The notes beneath the pieces were generated by a model. The model did not search any database. It was not told the origin of the DNA and was given only the letters and a program-made list of their open reading frames with translations. Of a DNA stretch of 64,000 nt, positions 26,301 through 36,822 are shown piece after piece; position 1 is the stretch's first letter; each line of letters begins with the position of its first letter. The position numbers were made by a program, and so were the translations under genes. This DNA comes from Anthonomus grandis grandis (Eukaryota > Arthropoda > Insecta > Coleoptera > Curculionidae): contig NC_065550.1 in assembly GCF_022605725.1 (NCBI RefSeq), positions 37,603,623-37,667,622 on the forward strand, in the 5' to 3' direction.

Positions 26301-29300
26301 GCCGAGGTGGTAGCGGTGGATCAGTTTGGCTTTATTTTGGTCGGGGATGCTGGAAATGCTAGAGTAAGCATAAATAATTCGTTTTTGTTTACACTTAAAA
26401 GCACATAGTAAATAATGGGTGTCTGTAACAATGTAAGCCGACATGTCGCTTTCATTGTCCAGTTCAGTTCTTCGTTGGAGTATGAGATAAAATATCTAGA
26501 AGATATTTTGCAAGAGGCTGAATTTATGCTACTAACTATAAATATTAAAGTCTTTTATATTAGGTGAAATGTAGTATACACGGTGTTTTTATGTTTGTAA
26601 TGAAGCGGCACGTGTTTCGCCCCTAAAGGATCCCATCATCAGGCCGAAAAGACCATACAAAAAATTACGAATTAAACCTTGAACTTACATAGTTTCCATT
26701 TTAATGAAAAGTACTTGAAAAATTCTTTCAGGCTCTCGGATTTCTGGAATGGAAACCGGATTTTTTCAGATAAAGTTCAATCGCCTGGAAAAGATCCAAG
26801 AGTAATTGGGAAATTATTCCCGGCACTCCAGGCTATATACCTTTGGAGACATTTGCATTTTTTCCCTAATTAGGAAAAACACAAGAAAAGCCGAAATATA
26901 TCTCTTAGTATCAATATTTTCAGTGTTAAAGCCACGCCTATATTAAAAAAAAAAGACGATTTTCAATTTGTTTATATGTCGGAAACCCTTTGATCGAACT
27001 CCTCCTCAGAAAACTGCATTATTAAGTCATGACATTTTATATAGTAAATAAAATGTCGTCAAAGGTCAAAAATGTTTCCAATCTCTTTGCTGAGGCACAG
27101 CAAATTATTCCTGAAGCCTAAAAACCCTAAAAAATTTTGCTAAATGCCTGGACTAAAATAAAAAATGATGTCAAAGGCCTGGAATAGATCAATAATTACA
27201 TAACAGTACGAAATACTAAGAAGGTGCGACCTATAATTATGAAATTTCAAGTTTTCGGTACTATTCGACCAATGGCGCCACGACAAAAAATTCATATACA
27301 TCATCAGACATTCTGAAATATCTTTTTGACATCTATGGAAATTCAGTAGTCGCTGGGGGCCAGATCTAGAGAATAAAGGGGATCAATTCGATTTCACCAT
27401 GGTTTTTATTGGCCAATTTTTTTCATCCTCATGTGTGGGTGTTTTCGGTTCTATGGATAAGTGTTGCTGCCTCAAAGAAGGAGACACTTCTGAAAAGGCA
27501 TTCCATTTTTTTTTTTAAAGTACTACTTGTAAGAGATTAACAATTACGTATGTATGTTTAACCCAGTATTTTGTTTGTCCACTGCAAGATAGCTTTCAAT
27601 TAGTTCAAGGCAGTAACAATTGCCTTTAATAAAAAAAAATTTTTTTTCCAGGAAGTTGACTCCAGAGAATCTACTATAAAATTTACACTCGAAAAGGAGG
27701 CTGATGGTCAGCTTCATTTTCTTGCTACTTTAATTAACAAATATTTACAAAATTTTCAAACTAAAATTTACCGTGAACCAACTCATACTAATAGATATCT
27801 TAATTTTAATTCTAATCAACCAATAATACTAAAGAGAGGAGTGGTAAAAATTTTATATGATCGCGCAAATTTTAAATGAATGTAGTAACTCACTCAGAAT
27901 TACTTATGATGCGAAATTAAGTTTCGCCAAGCATGTAGCAAAAATAGTTTCTGACTCTGCCAAATTGTTGGGTTTCATTTATCGAAACTGTCGGCACTTT
28001 GAAAATATTAATACTTTAAAAGTAGAGTAAGGGCGACAAATATGGAATACTTAGAAAACTAAACTAAATACTAAATCTTTTGGCAGAAATCGCAAATATA
28101 AATGCCAAATACGTATGAGGTACATTGCAAATGACACCATGAGTTGCAGGATTTGCACTGTATCCACTGTTCTCGGATTTTTTGCTTTCCAAAACCTTTC
28201 CACCACAAAACAAGCACTCTGGATTATCAGAAACATCCGGAACTTTTTCACTATTTTCGCCAGTACATAATGAATCATCTGAGTCATCATCTGCCACAAA
28301 GTCTTCTTCAGAAGAGCTACTTCATTTTTCTAAACTGTATCCCAAATTTTTTGACTTGACTTGTTTCTTGACGAGATGGCTGTTGACGTGCTGGGAGTAT
28401 CGGAATCAGTCAAGCTTGTTTTACTCTGCCCAATTTGTTTTTTAACTTAAAGTTTGGATGCTTTTGCGGATGATTCCAATTCTATTTTGTAAGGTGACGC
28501 AGTTATTACGGCAGCTTTCCCTGCTTTTCTTCCTTGGTTGCCGGTTTTTTTACAAATGATTGGGACAGGCGAGACCATCTCAGGAGTTACAATATTTGTT
28601 GGTGGCGTCGGATTTTCAGTATCTTGATGAGGTACTGGAAGAGGGACAACAGCATCAACTTCATCTTTTTCGATAGTTTCAGAGGCAAGAAAGTCACATT
28701 CACGAAAGACATTCGGATTAAGGGGAAAAATTCCGGTGGCTTTAAAACCATTAACTCTCAAATAAGCCTTGCTGAAAATTTCCATCACATCAAATGCAGT
28801 TACTGGTCTGGTATTTTGTCGTACCCACGTTCTTATCTCCTCACTTATTTTTCACATTATTTTCTCTGGCCATATTAATGACATCAATATTGCGAGTATG
28901 CAAGTTATGACCGTCTAATACGAGCATAACTGGAGATTCAGGTGTAGGCTTTACTGTCGCTGTCGAACTTTGTCCCAGGTGGAGCCCCCTTTGTAAGCTG
29001 CGGGTTAAGTTTTTTCTGGGCAATATAACTAAGGGTGGAACAAAATTGCCCCCTGCACTCATACAAAATACTACTGCAATTAGTGAGCCTCGTTCTACGG
29101 AAGTCATGCTACCAATTTGTCGTTTACCTTTACGTGCAATTACTTCTGGTAGGTATCTTTGAAGGCACTATAGAGAGACCACGCTCGTCAACGTTGAAAA
29201 CGCGGTCTGCTGAATAGTTATGTTTTTCATATTCATTCGTTAAGATAGTAAAAAATGACTGAACGTTTTCTTTGGAAAAGCCCTTGGCTCTAGCGAAACA

Positions 29301-32300
29301 TGTGCCTGTAGGTCTTCTAAATGACAATGTATCTGAGTGCCGTCTCATAAACAGCCCAAGCCAGCCTTTTCCAGCTGTTTCTTTGGCAGATTATTTTTAA
29401 CAGCAAGCTGATATGCCATATTCCTTATGTCGTTTCTGGTTAAACCAAAATACTTACTTTCCATATGAAGTAAGTACCTTATAAGTTCATCTTCTAGTTC
29501 TTTTGTATGCACTGTTGGTCGACCTAGTTTTGTTTCAGCAGAGATATCTGGATCTTTGTTTTTCTGACAGTGTTTAAAAAGGGTTGTTCTGGGAACATTC
29601 TAAGTTTTGGCTGCTTTTCTGTTCCTTAACAGCACAAATTGCTTGTATCATATAATTTTTTTCCTAACATTTTCTTTTTCGACTACCTTTTGACGCCATA
29701 CTAAAATAAAAAAAAATCACATTGTTCTATTTCATCATATAAAAATTAAGGTTTCTAACGCATAGTACAAGCACAAGATTTAATAGGTTTACAATGGCCT
29801 CTCTTTTGTTTATTACTTTTTTTTTAGTTACAATAATTGTTATTGATATATTATTTAGTATAAAAGCAAATTTAGAAACGTGGCTATAGAGAAAAGTGAC
29901 TTCAATTTAATTGCCTGGAAGAATATTTTAATTCCTTCCAGGCAGTTGAATCACTCAAATACTATGTGACAGAGAGAAAAGAGACTCCAATTCAATTGCT
30001 TGGAAGAATATTTTAATTTCTTCCAGGCAGTTGATTCACTCAAGAACTATGGGACAGAGTTGATTATATTATATTATGAGACAGACGATGATTCGTTTAA
30101 TTAAAGGTTTTCCTTTTAGTGGCGAAAACTGTTGCCTTACAAACAGACAGGGTTGTTCGACTACCGGGATGTAAGTTTTTGCCATGTTCGTGGGTAACAA
30201 CTAGCTCGGTGAACGGCTGGTTATGAGGAAGTACAATAGGGTGTTTATAGTCAAAGTCTATATTCGCATGACTTAGTCGACCACCTACTCGTAGAATTTT
30301 AGAGCGGTCGAGAAAAGGATTGAGCGTGCTAAGTTTACTTCTGGTTTTAACGCCACGGTTGTGTTCCAAATCAAATATTTCTTCAGGAAATCTATCAGCT
30401 TGGATAAGCTTAATAAGGCAAGAAGTACTCTGGGAAATTTCATTTGGTGACAAATGTCTAGTAATTCTTTGAGCTTTGTTTTTTAGGTTATGAAGGAATC
30501 TTCGACAATATGCTACAACATTAATCAGCTTGGGGTACGAAGAAAATCTTGAGCAGATATTGGTGACAAAGTCAGTATTTGGGTTTGCGATAAAAACAAA
30601 GGATTTTGGGTTAATTTCAGGGATTTCGGATATTTCACGGGCTTGACGAGCAAAATTTGAGACATGTTTGCCTGCGGGCCAATACTTTTCTGGTTTTTTC
30701 AAGTATTGAGGTCCATGCCACCAAAGGAGATTATTTTTGAGATCAGTAGGAGTCATGCCCCGCGATATAATATCAGCAGGATTCTGAGATGAAACAACAT
30801 GGTACCAATTGCCTGCATCAGATAGTTGCTGAATTTCGGCAATTCTATTACACACAAACGTTTTTAAGCTGCGAGGTTCTAAGCTTAAACAGCACAGTAC
30901 TATAGAGGAATCGGTCCAATAGAACATTTCCGATATGGGATAATTAAGAATCTTAGTGACCTTTTTTACAAGTTTTACGAGCAACAAAGCGCCACAGAGT
31001 TCCAATCTGGGTAAAGAAACAGCTTTGAGGGGGTAATAGCAAGAAAATATCACTATTTTAGTATTCTTAATGGGATACTAATATGGAATACTATTCCATA
31101 TTTGTGGCTTAAAAAATTCCATATTATTGACCCTCATAACCTAATCTTATAATATTTAAAAAAAATATTTCTATGTTAAAAAACAAACTTACCTAAAAAC
31201 TGTGATGTTTGAAGTGTCACAAATGCACAACAGTTTGAATAAGAAATAAGTATTTTATCGCTAACACACGGAAACAGCAAGATCTGCAAAACTTTTATGA
31301 TGCCGCAAAAAAAAAAACGACTGTCCATGGTGATCCAATAAAACAAACTAGAAACGGACCGATCGAAAAAAAACCTTAGATGAATGCACCTCGACACTTT
31401 CAACGTGCAATTAATAGAGGACGCTTGCTACTTTTTCTGGTTTACAACTATTCCATATTTGTCGCCCTTACTCTACTTTTTTTCTCTTACATATGCTCAA
31501 AAATAGAATACGGATCTCTAATTTGGTACCCAATTTACACCTGATAGATAATATTGAGCGCATTCAGCGCAAGTTTATGAAGAGGAAGGTGTCTTTCCAG
31601 CCAGAGGTTTGGATAGTCAATTATACTTTAATAAATTTAATATTATACCCTTAGCAAAATGAAGAGAAATTTTTTCCATAAAATTCTTATATAACCTTAT
31701 TCATAACAAGATTGACTGTTCCACCCTTTTGGCTGGTTTAAATTTTCGGGTACCAAGAATAAACTCTAGGCATTTCAGATTATTTTATGTAAATCCCGTT
31801 AGGACTAATATTTTGTTTAAATCCCCTAATTTTTGTTTAATTAATATAAAGTGTCAGAATTATATTAATAATAATTTATGTAAACGGTTCGATATTTTTG
31901 TTGACAGTTTAAGGTCCATTATAGAAGGTATAAAGTGAATAGGTGATGCAGAGTCTTTCTAGTACATATGTATATAGATAATCTGTTAGAAGTACATCGA
32001 ATGTTAAGCATTTTGATTTTTCATTTTTATACATATTTTCATATTTTTTTTTTATTCTTTCCTGTAATTGGGTAACAAACCTATTGGAAATAAATGCCTG
32101 TTTTTTTTTTCACCCACACTTACAGTCTGGCAACCCTGCTATTGTATTCCGTGGAGGAGAGGGGAAGAAAGAAAATATAATCAATTTCATAAAATTCCCT
32201 TTTAAAGGTTCAAGTTTTTACACCGGACGGCGCCCTGGTGAAGATCTTCGGAAGCAAAAGCGGTTTCAGTTGGGTGTCCGGTCTCCTGGTCACTCCCGAT

Positions 32301-32351
32301 TCGCAAATAATCGCCGCCGACAACAAGAGCAGATGCCTCAAGATCTTTTAA
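20351..32351 (+). CDS. RING finger / B-box-like / NHL-repeat protein (TRIM-NHL type), 10 coding exons
   Basis: Exons: 20351-20487, 20652-21051, 24827-25014, 25068-25206, 25265-25491, 25547-25696, 25753-25925, 25982-26169, 26223-26363, 32208-32351. They join in frame to 1887 nt (628 aa), stop TAA 32349-32351. A basic N-terminus leads into a C3HC4 RING (about 61-115: CGIC, CQHTFCLSC, CPVC). A Cys-rich B-box-like segment follows (CVNC, CQHC, FCTICWNAH, about 165-190), then a predicted coiled coil and six or so NHL-type repeats (NNRV, GNARVQVF, PTGVAV), ending SRCLKIF. RING-NHL proteins are ubiquitin ligases and/or RNA-binding regulators. This one resembles TRIM2/3/32 or nhl-1 and not Brat, but I cannot place the orthologue. 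Introns 6 and 8 start with GC. Introns 2 and 9 hold transposons. The exon 2 acceptor is ambiguous by 9 nt (20652 or 20661). Polyadenylation signal AATAAA at 32484. Confidence 0.88.
21052..21930. other. Intron 2 of the RING/NHL gene, 5' part: diverged repeats
   Basis: Phrases such as AATGACAGATGTCAAAC (about 21673 and 21859) and TGCCATTAAATTG recur about 190 bp apart, indicating a small duplicated repeat unit. No coding sequence. Confidence 0.55.
21930..24226 (+). mobile_element. 5'-truncated non-LTR retrotransposon (Jockey-like LINE), reverse transcriptase
   Basis: Two open frames (21942-22883 and 22943-23962) together give the end of the endonuclease/RT linker and most of a LINE reverse transcriptase. 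Visible motifs are SAGPDGIPNYFLRKC, FPSEWK, TDFSKAFDSVNH, GVPQGGHCSPLLFNIFINDI and the catalytic FVDDLKFYR, then the thumb and C-terminal region to 23962. It is dead: the frame shifts near 22850, and a TAA follows VNHS at about 22928. The 3' end is an (AAAT)n-like tail (TATAAATAAATAAATGAA) near 24210. The endonuclease is missing, so this is a 5' truncation. It lies sense-oriented in intron 2 of the RING/NHL gene. Confidence 0.88.
24227..24826. other. Intron 2 of the RING/NHL gene, 3' part
   Basis: No gene or repeat recognised. The acceptor CTTTAG precedes exon 3 at 24827. Confidence 0.6.
26364..27650. other. Intron 9 of the RING/NHL gene, 5' part
   Basis: Noncoding. It contains GCCTGGAA motifs at 26783 and 27177 and two candidate Penelope-type hammerhead relics (about 26604-26646 and 27272-27306). 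The 64-codon frame at 26679-26873 is unsupported. Confidence 0.55.
26604..26646 (-). ncRNA. Candidate hammerhead-ribozyme relic (Penelope-like element type)
   Basis: Read on the minus strand, the core CTGATGA is followed 17 nt later by GAAAC, then ACGTGCCGC. Hammerhead cores are CUGANGA - stem II - GAAA, and Penelope-like elements often carry minimal hammerheads with a GAAACACGTG(C/T)CG context. Stem II here (after CTGATGA, ending AGGGGC) pairs poorly, so it is probably inactive. A Penelope-like RT fragment lies 1 kb away but on the opposite strand. Confidence 0.4.
27655..27880 (+). mobile_element. Penelope-like element reverse-transcriptase fragment
   Basis: An open stretch (about 27661-27879) reads IKFTLEKEADGQLHFLATLI, then KIYREPTHTNRYLNF, NSNQP, then RGVVKILYDRAN, ending at a TGA. 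This is the recognisable thumb-proximal region of Penelope-like RTs (E-dG-L-FLD, VYrKPTHTdrYL, S-HP, K-gvv--L--RA). Only about 73 codons remain. The GIY-YIG endonuclease and the rest of the RT are absent. Confidence 0.75.
27880..28024 (+). mobile_element. LINE RT C-terminal fragment, 5' piece (interrupted by pogo element)
   Basis: The frame DAKLSFAKHVAKIVSDSAKL, then LGFIYRNCRHFENINTLK, is the post-RT region of Jockey-like LINEs (compare FNQHVAQV...LGFIVR in the element at 38.6-39.2 kb). It stops at the pogo insertion and resumes at 31476, in the same frame, after one TA. Confidence 0.78.
28051..29699 (-). pseudogene. Pogo/jerky-type DDE transposase, decayed
   Basis: Reading right to left, an ATG at 29699-29697 opens a frame that stops after 11 codons. 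An N-terminal DNA-binding region follows (LTRNDIRNMAYQLAVKNNLP), then RVFNVDERGLSIVPSK, GSLIAVVFCMSAGGNFVPPL and PVMLVLDGHNLHTRNID, the DDE_1-type catalytic core of the pogo/Tigger/jerky group. A C-terminal part (FSKAYLRVNGFKATGIFPLN) and an acidic, Cys-containing tail (PECLFCGGKV) end near 28051. Several stops and frame changes separate the pieces, so it is inactive. Confidence 0.8.
29905..30045. repeat. Two tandem hairpin units built on GCCTGGAAG / CTTCCAGGC
   Basis: A unit of about 90-100 bp is present twice (about 29890-29990 and 29990-30060). Each contains TTGCCTGGAAG or TTGCTTGGAAG, an AT spacer AATATTTTAATT, and CTTCCAGGCAGTTGA, so each can fold into a short hairpin. They lie within the pogo element. 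Confidence 0.7.
30097..31053 (-). mobile_element. BEL/Pao-type retrotransposon pol fragment
   Basis: A 318-codon uninterrupted frame carries motifs of BEL/Pao polyproteins around the RNase H / integrase boundary: SLPRLELCGALLLVKLV, FYWTDSSIVLCCL, a QNPADIISRGM block, LWWHGPQYL, and an HxxxxH-type zinc-binding start (HPIVLPHNQPFTELVVTHEH). No LTR, gag or complete RT is seen. The frame lacks stops over 957 bp, so the insertion is fairly young or part of a still-coding copy. It is nested inside the pogo-like transposon. Confidence 0.8.
31476..31950 (+). mobile_element. LINE RT C-terminal fragment, 3' piece
   Basis: It continues the fragment ending at 28024: SKIEYGSLIWYPIYT follows in the same frame, the usual 'S-leYgs-iW-P-y' motif of Jockey-like LINEs. 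Then IERIQRKFMKRK and several stops, and the degraded C-terminus to about 31938. Confidence 0.75.
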
Positions 32352-32581
32352 TGGAAACTACCGTATTTCTTATATAATAGATATTTTATTACTGTTACTA
32401 GTCTAAAATATGAAAATGTGGTCGTTATCATATTATATTGAATGTTATGATAATATATAATAAAAAACACCTGTCTTAAGATAAATAAAGAGATTTTTGA
32501 CGATAAAAGGAAGTGTGTTTTTTTTGCTGTTAAATTGCCTATAAAGTATTAAACCCTTTTGATGTTAAGAGACTGCTGCGT

Positions 32582-35500
32582 CTAGTCTTCTTCGTCGGTG
32601 TTACCTCCGTCTCCACCATTTTTTTCTTCGTCTTCACCTTCACTGTACACCTAAAATAAATTTATATTTAAACAAACAGAGAAAATCGGACAAGTAGAAA
32701 ACAATGTGTGCCAATTTTAACTACGTATTATATTAATAAACTCTATATCCGTCAAATTATTTGCAATACTAATAAAACTAATATAAATTTTCAAAGAGTT
32801 CAATAGCAAAACAGTCGATGTTAGTAGCTAATATTGAGAAAGAGTAAGTTTGTTAAGAATATAAACTCAACATCGATCAAACTTATAACGCGGAGTTATT
32901 ATTATTATTATTATGTATCAAAGAATATTGTATTATCTATACCAAATAAAACATCAGAAATATCAATAAATTTGCACGAACTTTGTGCTAATTGCAGAGC
33001 TTTGGCTGAGATCAAAGGAATGAATTAATGTTACTGGCAAAATTATGCAGAAAAATTAACTATTTTTAAATCAGAATATATTCTTAATAAAAAAAAGGAA
33101 TTCTGTATTACGGTTTCTAAACGTAAGACACTAGACGTTAATAACGAGAGATTTGACTGTGACTGAATTTGAGGGTTCTGCATCACGAATAAAGTTATGT
33201 GAGTATTTGAATGTTCTGAAACCTGAAAGAATGTTGTAGATATTCTGCCAATAGATTAAGAATGTTTTAGTTTTTCGAGTAAATATTTATATACATTGAG
33301 AGAATGTATTGCAAAACTTGAATTTAAAGGGATAATTTTCGTAATTGTCTCATTAGAATAACAAATTTCGAAGACTCGTACTCTTCTGGCTCTGGATGCA
33401 ACTATATATCTTGGATATTATCACTTGTAGGACTTTCCCAGTACTCCCAAACGATTCAGGAGTAACCAAATATTTTAGAAACCTACTGAAAATTCAAAAA
33501 AGTAGTCCATGTTTCTCAAAGAGACCTCTTAATAATAAAAATTCAGAGATTGACTTTGACATTGACTTTGTGTCCCTCCAATCTCTGAATTTCTACTGGA
33601 AATGATATAAATGTGAAAACTTTCCTAATTTCCATGGAAATTAGACCATAAAAAGGGGTTTTCAGATAACTACCATCATTATTCTAAAAATCTGAATAGA
33701 GAAGAGCCTTCCACACCCAAAAACCCTCCAAGATATGAAAAATTGTAATTATTTCATATTTTCTAGGATAATTTTACATATTGTCCAGGCATTTGATGCT
33801 TTTTTATCCTCTATACTAAAATAATGAAAATCTCTGATTAATGAGGCCAATATCAAAAAGTCACACTACAAAATGTGAAAATTCCACTCCCAGAACGTCC
33901 TAAAAAATTATCCGAAACCTAAACAGAAGTCAATCAAGTTAGAGGACTTATTCCAGGAATCTGGGTCACTCTATGTGCCTGTAATAATTTTCTAAGTAGT
34001 CGTAGATCTCTCCCAGGAAATTGAAGCTAAATCATGATTCTAGGATTACAATTGTTGGCTCCAGTTACCTACTGATTTTTTGACTCTAATAACCGTGATA
34101 AGCAATTCAAAGGACTTATACCAGAAAGAACTTCAACTGCCTGGAATAATCTTTGACTTTGATAAAGAAATTGATAGTTAAATAGTTATTAGGCAAATAT
34201 ATCCTCTCATGGGCTAATGTATGTATGAACATGGCTAATCAACTACTTTTAGACCAGAACTAATTTCAGTGAATATGAATATCTTATTAAAGACCAAAAA
34301 TTTAATCCTAGAAACTTGTATGTAATATGAATTTGTTGTTCTCCAACCGTTAACGGTAACACTTTTTAACTAAGTCTTAAATTCCTCAAACAGTTATCAC
34401 ACATTATCAAAAATATAAATTTCACACTACAAAATGTTTGAGATCCTGGAAAATTATCTGAAACTATCAAATATATGAAATTAAAGGACTTATTCCAGGA
34501 ATCTGAGATACTTCATATGCCTGAAATAATCTTCCAAGTAGTCTTTCCCAAAAAATTGAAGCTAAATCATCAGTTTAGGATTGCAATTGACAGATTTAGT
34601 TATCAGTTTTTTGGCCCCAATAACCTCGACAATTAATTGAAGGTCTTATTCCAGGAATCTGACACACTTCAAATGCCTGGAATAATGTTCTAAGTGCTCT
34701 CTTTTTGACTTTGTTAAACAAGTTGATAGTCCTATTCCAGGAGTTCCTGAATAATTTAAAGAACATAAAATAATGTGTCAAGCAATATTAAACCTCCTCC
34801 TCGAGAAAATTGAAGTCACATCACGAGTATAGGATCACACATGCTGGTTTTAGTTACCAGTTCTTTTGGCTCCAATTACCTCAATAAATAATTTAAAAGT
34901 CTTATTCTAGATCTTTGATAAGCAAACTCCAGGAATTTGAATCAATTCCGAGTGCTTGCAAGTACTCTTAAAACACTCGCAGCCAGTAAATTTAATCTCA
35001 AATACCAGAGTGAAATACCCTACTGTTAAGGCCTATATTAACCCAGGAATAATTTTACTAATTGCACCTCAAAATTCCATTAATTTTAACATACTCTTCA
35101 AAACTTTGAACTGGCCCTTACCTGTCCTTCCTCCTCCTCCTCGTCGTCATCATCCCCTGCAACTTCGGTATTTTCCATTTCCGCACGTTCCATTTGCTTG
35201 GCAAGGTCCGCCTCATCGGTCGCAGTCACCACTTTAGGCTAAAACGGCATAAAAATAACCCTTTAGTCAAATACAAATGAAATTCCATGACACTTTTACA
35301 AATTAACCATGAAAGACTTACAGCCATTTGCACATTAAAATGCCCTCCGAGCTCCCCAATTTTCACTTTAATAACATCTATTGCTTCGTTCAGCTTCTTT
35401 AAGCCATCCTGCTTCTCGGGCGTTGAGGTTGTCATTACTATAAATAAAAATAAAACCTTAACTGATATGTTCAAATAAGTATTACCTAGACACTAACCGT

Positions 35501-36304
35501 ATAAGGGTGGGGCAATAAGGTTAATCTTAATAGGTAACTCTTCAGTGGACAATTCCAAACCAGCCCTGAGGGCTGTTTTTACTGCATCAATTCCTTCATA
35601 GCCGTAGCAGGCACACTCGATGTCCGCCCTTATTTTCACCGCTTGGGAGGTTAGCTTACGTTTTATGTTGCTTAGTAAGACTTCTTTTGTCTTGTCATCT
35701 AAGTTGCATTCGGCCAATATGCTCGGGTCCCTTGGGTATAAAAATGTCAAAAATGTAATGGGTCAATATCACTTTACTTACGCTACAGCCTGTTTGAAAA
35801 AATCGTAAGCGGAAGCCTTGTTTTTCTTGTATTTCTCTTCGAAATACCAGGCAGTTTTTTGATACAACTCCTCCAATTGGTCATCAGATTCATATCTTAA
35901 CAATTCAGCTACATGCCTAAGAATGGAGTTGACAGCTTTTGCTTTTGCAAATCTTTCTGTACATTTCTCTACATCCTCGGCACTCACTCTTCTTTTAGAC
36001 AAATCTGGTGATTTATTATTTTAAGCATTTACTCGTCTATATAAGATGTTCACTTACCAATATATCCTTTTTCTTTGTCTACCCTAATAACTACAACAGG
36101 TTCAGTTTTCCCTACTCGGATCAACTTGTTAATGGACCTAATACGCCTTCTGGACAGCTCGGACAGTAATATCATGCCCTCAATATTATTGTATTCTAAC
36201 AAATGAACGTAAGCCCCCATTTCGGCGATGGCTCTAACATTGACCATGACCACATCTTCCACTTCGGGGTATTTCTCTTTATAAAAACGACAGGAAAGGG
36301 GCAT
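32582..36304 (-). CDS. eIF2alpha: Eukaryotic translation initiation factor 2 subunit alpha
   Basis: Exons (transcript order): 36304-36058, 36004-35782, 35730-35498, 35437-35322, 35238-35122, 32650-32582; 1005 nt, 334 aa, TAG at 32584-32582. It binds initiator Met-tRNA and GTP within eIF2. N-terminal S1 domain (about 15-88: VVMVNVRAIAEMGAYVHLLEY), helical domain (DLSKRRVSAEDVEKC), C-terminal alpha/beta domain (IKINLIAPPLYVMTT) and acidic tail (DDDEEEE). The regulatory serine is Ser51 in LLSELSRRRIRS, the target of PERK/GCN2-type kinases. Junctions give EKGYIDLSKRR and APPLYVMTTST, as in the family. A 5' UTR intron is likely (36391-36311, GTAAGT...TTCCAG). The last intron is 2.5 kb and repetitive. 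The gene lies 519 bp head-to-head from ERGIC-53 and 230 bp tail-to-tail from the RING/NHL gene. Length and motifs are intact. Confidence 0.97.
32651..35121 (-). repeat. Intron 5 of eIF2-alpha with degenerate repeats
   Basis: A module recurs at about 33949, 34491 and 34647, and in part at 34925: TTATTCCAGGAATCTG, then 'GCCTGNAATAATNTTCNAAG', then a block related to GAAGCTAAATCATNANTTTAG. GCCTGGAA occurs exactly at 34139 and 34675. 32650-33900 is otherwise unremarkable AT-rich DNA. No coding sequence. Confidence 0.7.
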
Positions 36305-36822
36305 TTTGGCCTGGAATATGTTTCGTTTGAGGTTAGGTTAGAACTCACTCTTCTTAGTATTCTTTTGCTTGAATACATTTTAATTACTTACGTCCTATTT
36401 TATTTGACTCCACTGGTAGTTATTTGTATTTCACAGGTGAAACTTGAAAACAACCCAAAATCGGGTTTTTCTTAATAATACGAGAACCACCGGGTCTGTA
36501 GGAAAGTTAAAAAGAAACTTTCGAAATTATTTTTAGATGGCAAGGCTATAGCCAATGTGACCAACCGAAACGAAAAGTCCCTACAGTTTTGTCGATATTA
36601 CTGGCAAAATTGTTACATATTTGAATAAAAAAAATAGTAATTTATGAGATACTATTGTATTGTTAATGCAAGTGCTTTATTTAATAATATCAATTAATTA
36701 AATAGGGTGTTTCCCTCTTCGAGTGTTGGCAAGTCTGCTTGGAGGGGTGAATATCGAGGTTGACACACGTCAGCTGTCTCCGACACTGCCAACTTGTCCC
36801 TTATCCGCTACTAAATGTAAAC
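36305..36822. promoter_or_regulatory. Bidirectional promoter region, eIF2-alpha / ERGIC-53
   Basis: 518 bp separate the two start codons. It includes the probable eIF2-alpha 5' UTR exon and intron (36311-36391). Near the ERGIC-53 start, 36766-36772 reads TGACGTG on the minus strand, the core of the XBP1/ATF6-type unfolded-protein-response element. No TATA box is convincing. Confidence 0.6.

Larger units (their letters stand above)
28025..31473 (-). mobile_element. Pogo/Tigger-like DNA transposon with 25-bp TIRs
   Basis: Terminal inverted repeats are perfect over 25 bp: GAGTAAGGGCGACAAATATGGAATA at 28025 and its complement ending at 31473. They are flanked by TA duplications (28023-28024, 31474-31475), the Tc1/mariner/pogo signature. 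Total 3449 bp. Minus-strand transposase remnants occupy 28050-29700, and BEL/Pao pol sequence lies at 30097-31053. It is inserted inside a LINE fragment in intron 9 of the RING/NHL gene. Confidence 0.9.

Noticed and set aside
28144..28878. Plus-strand open frames of 71-114 codons over the pogo transposase
   Set aside because: They are antisense shadows of the minus-strand transposase remnants.
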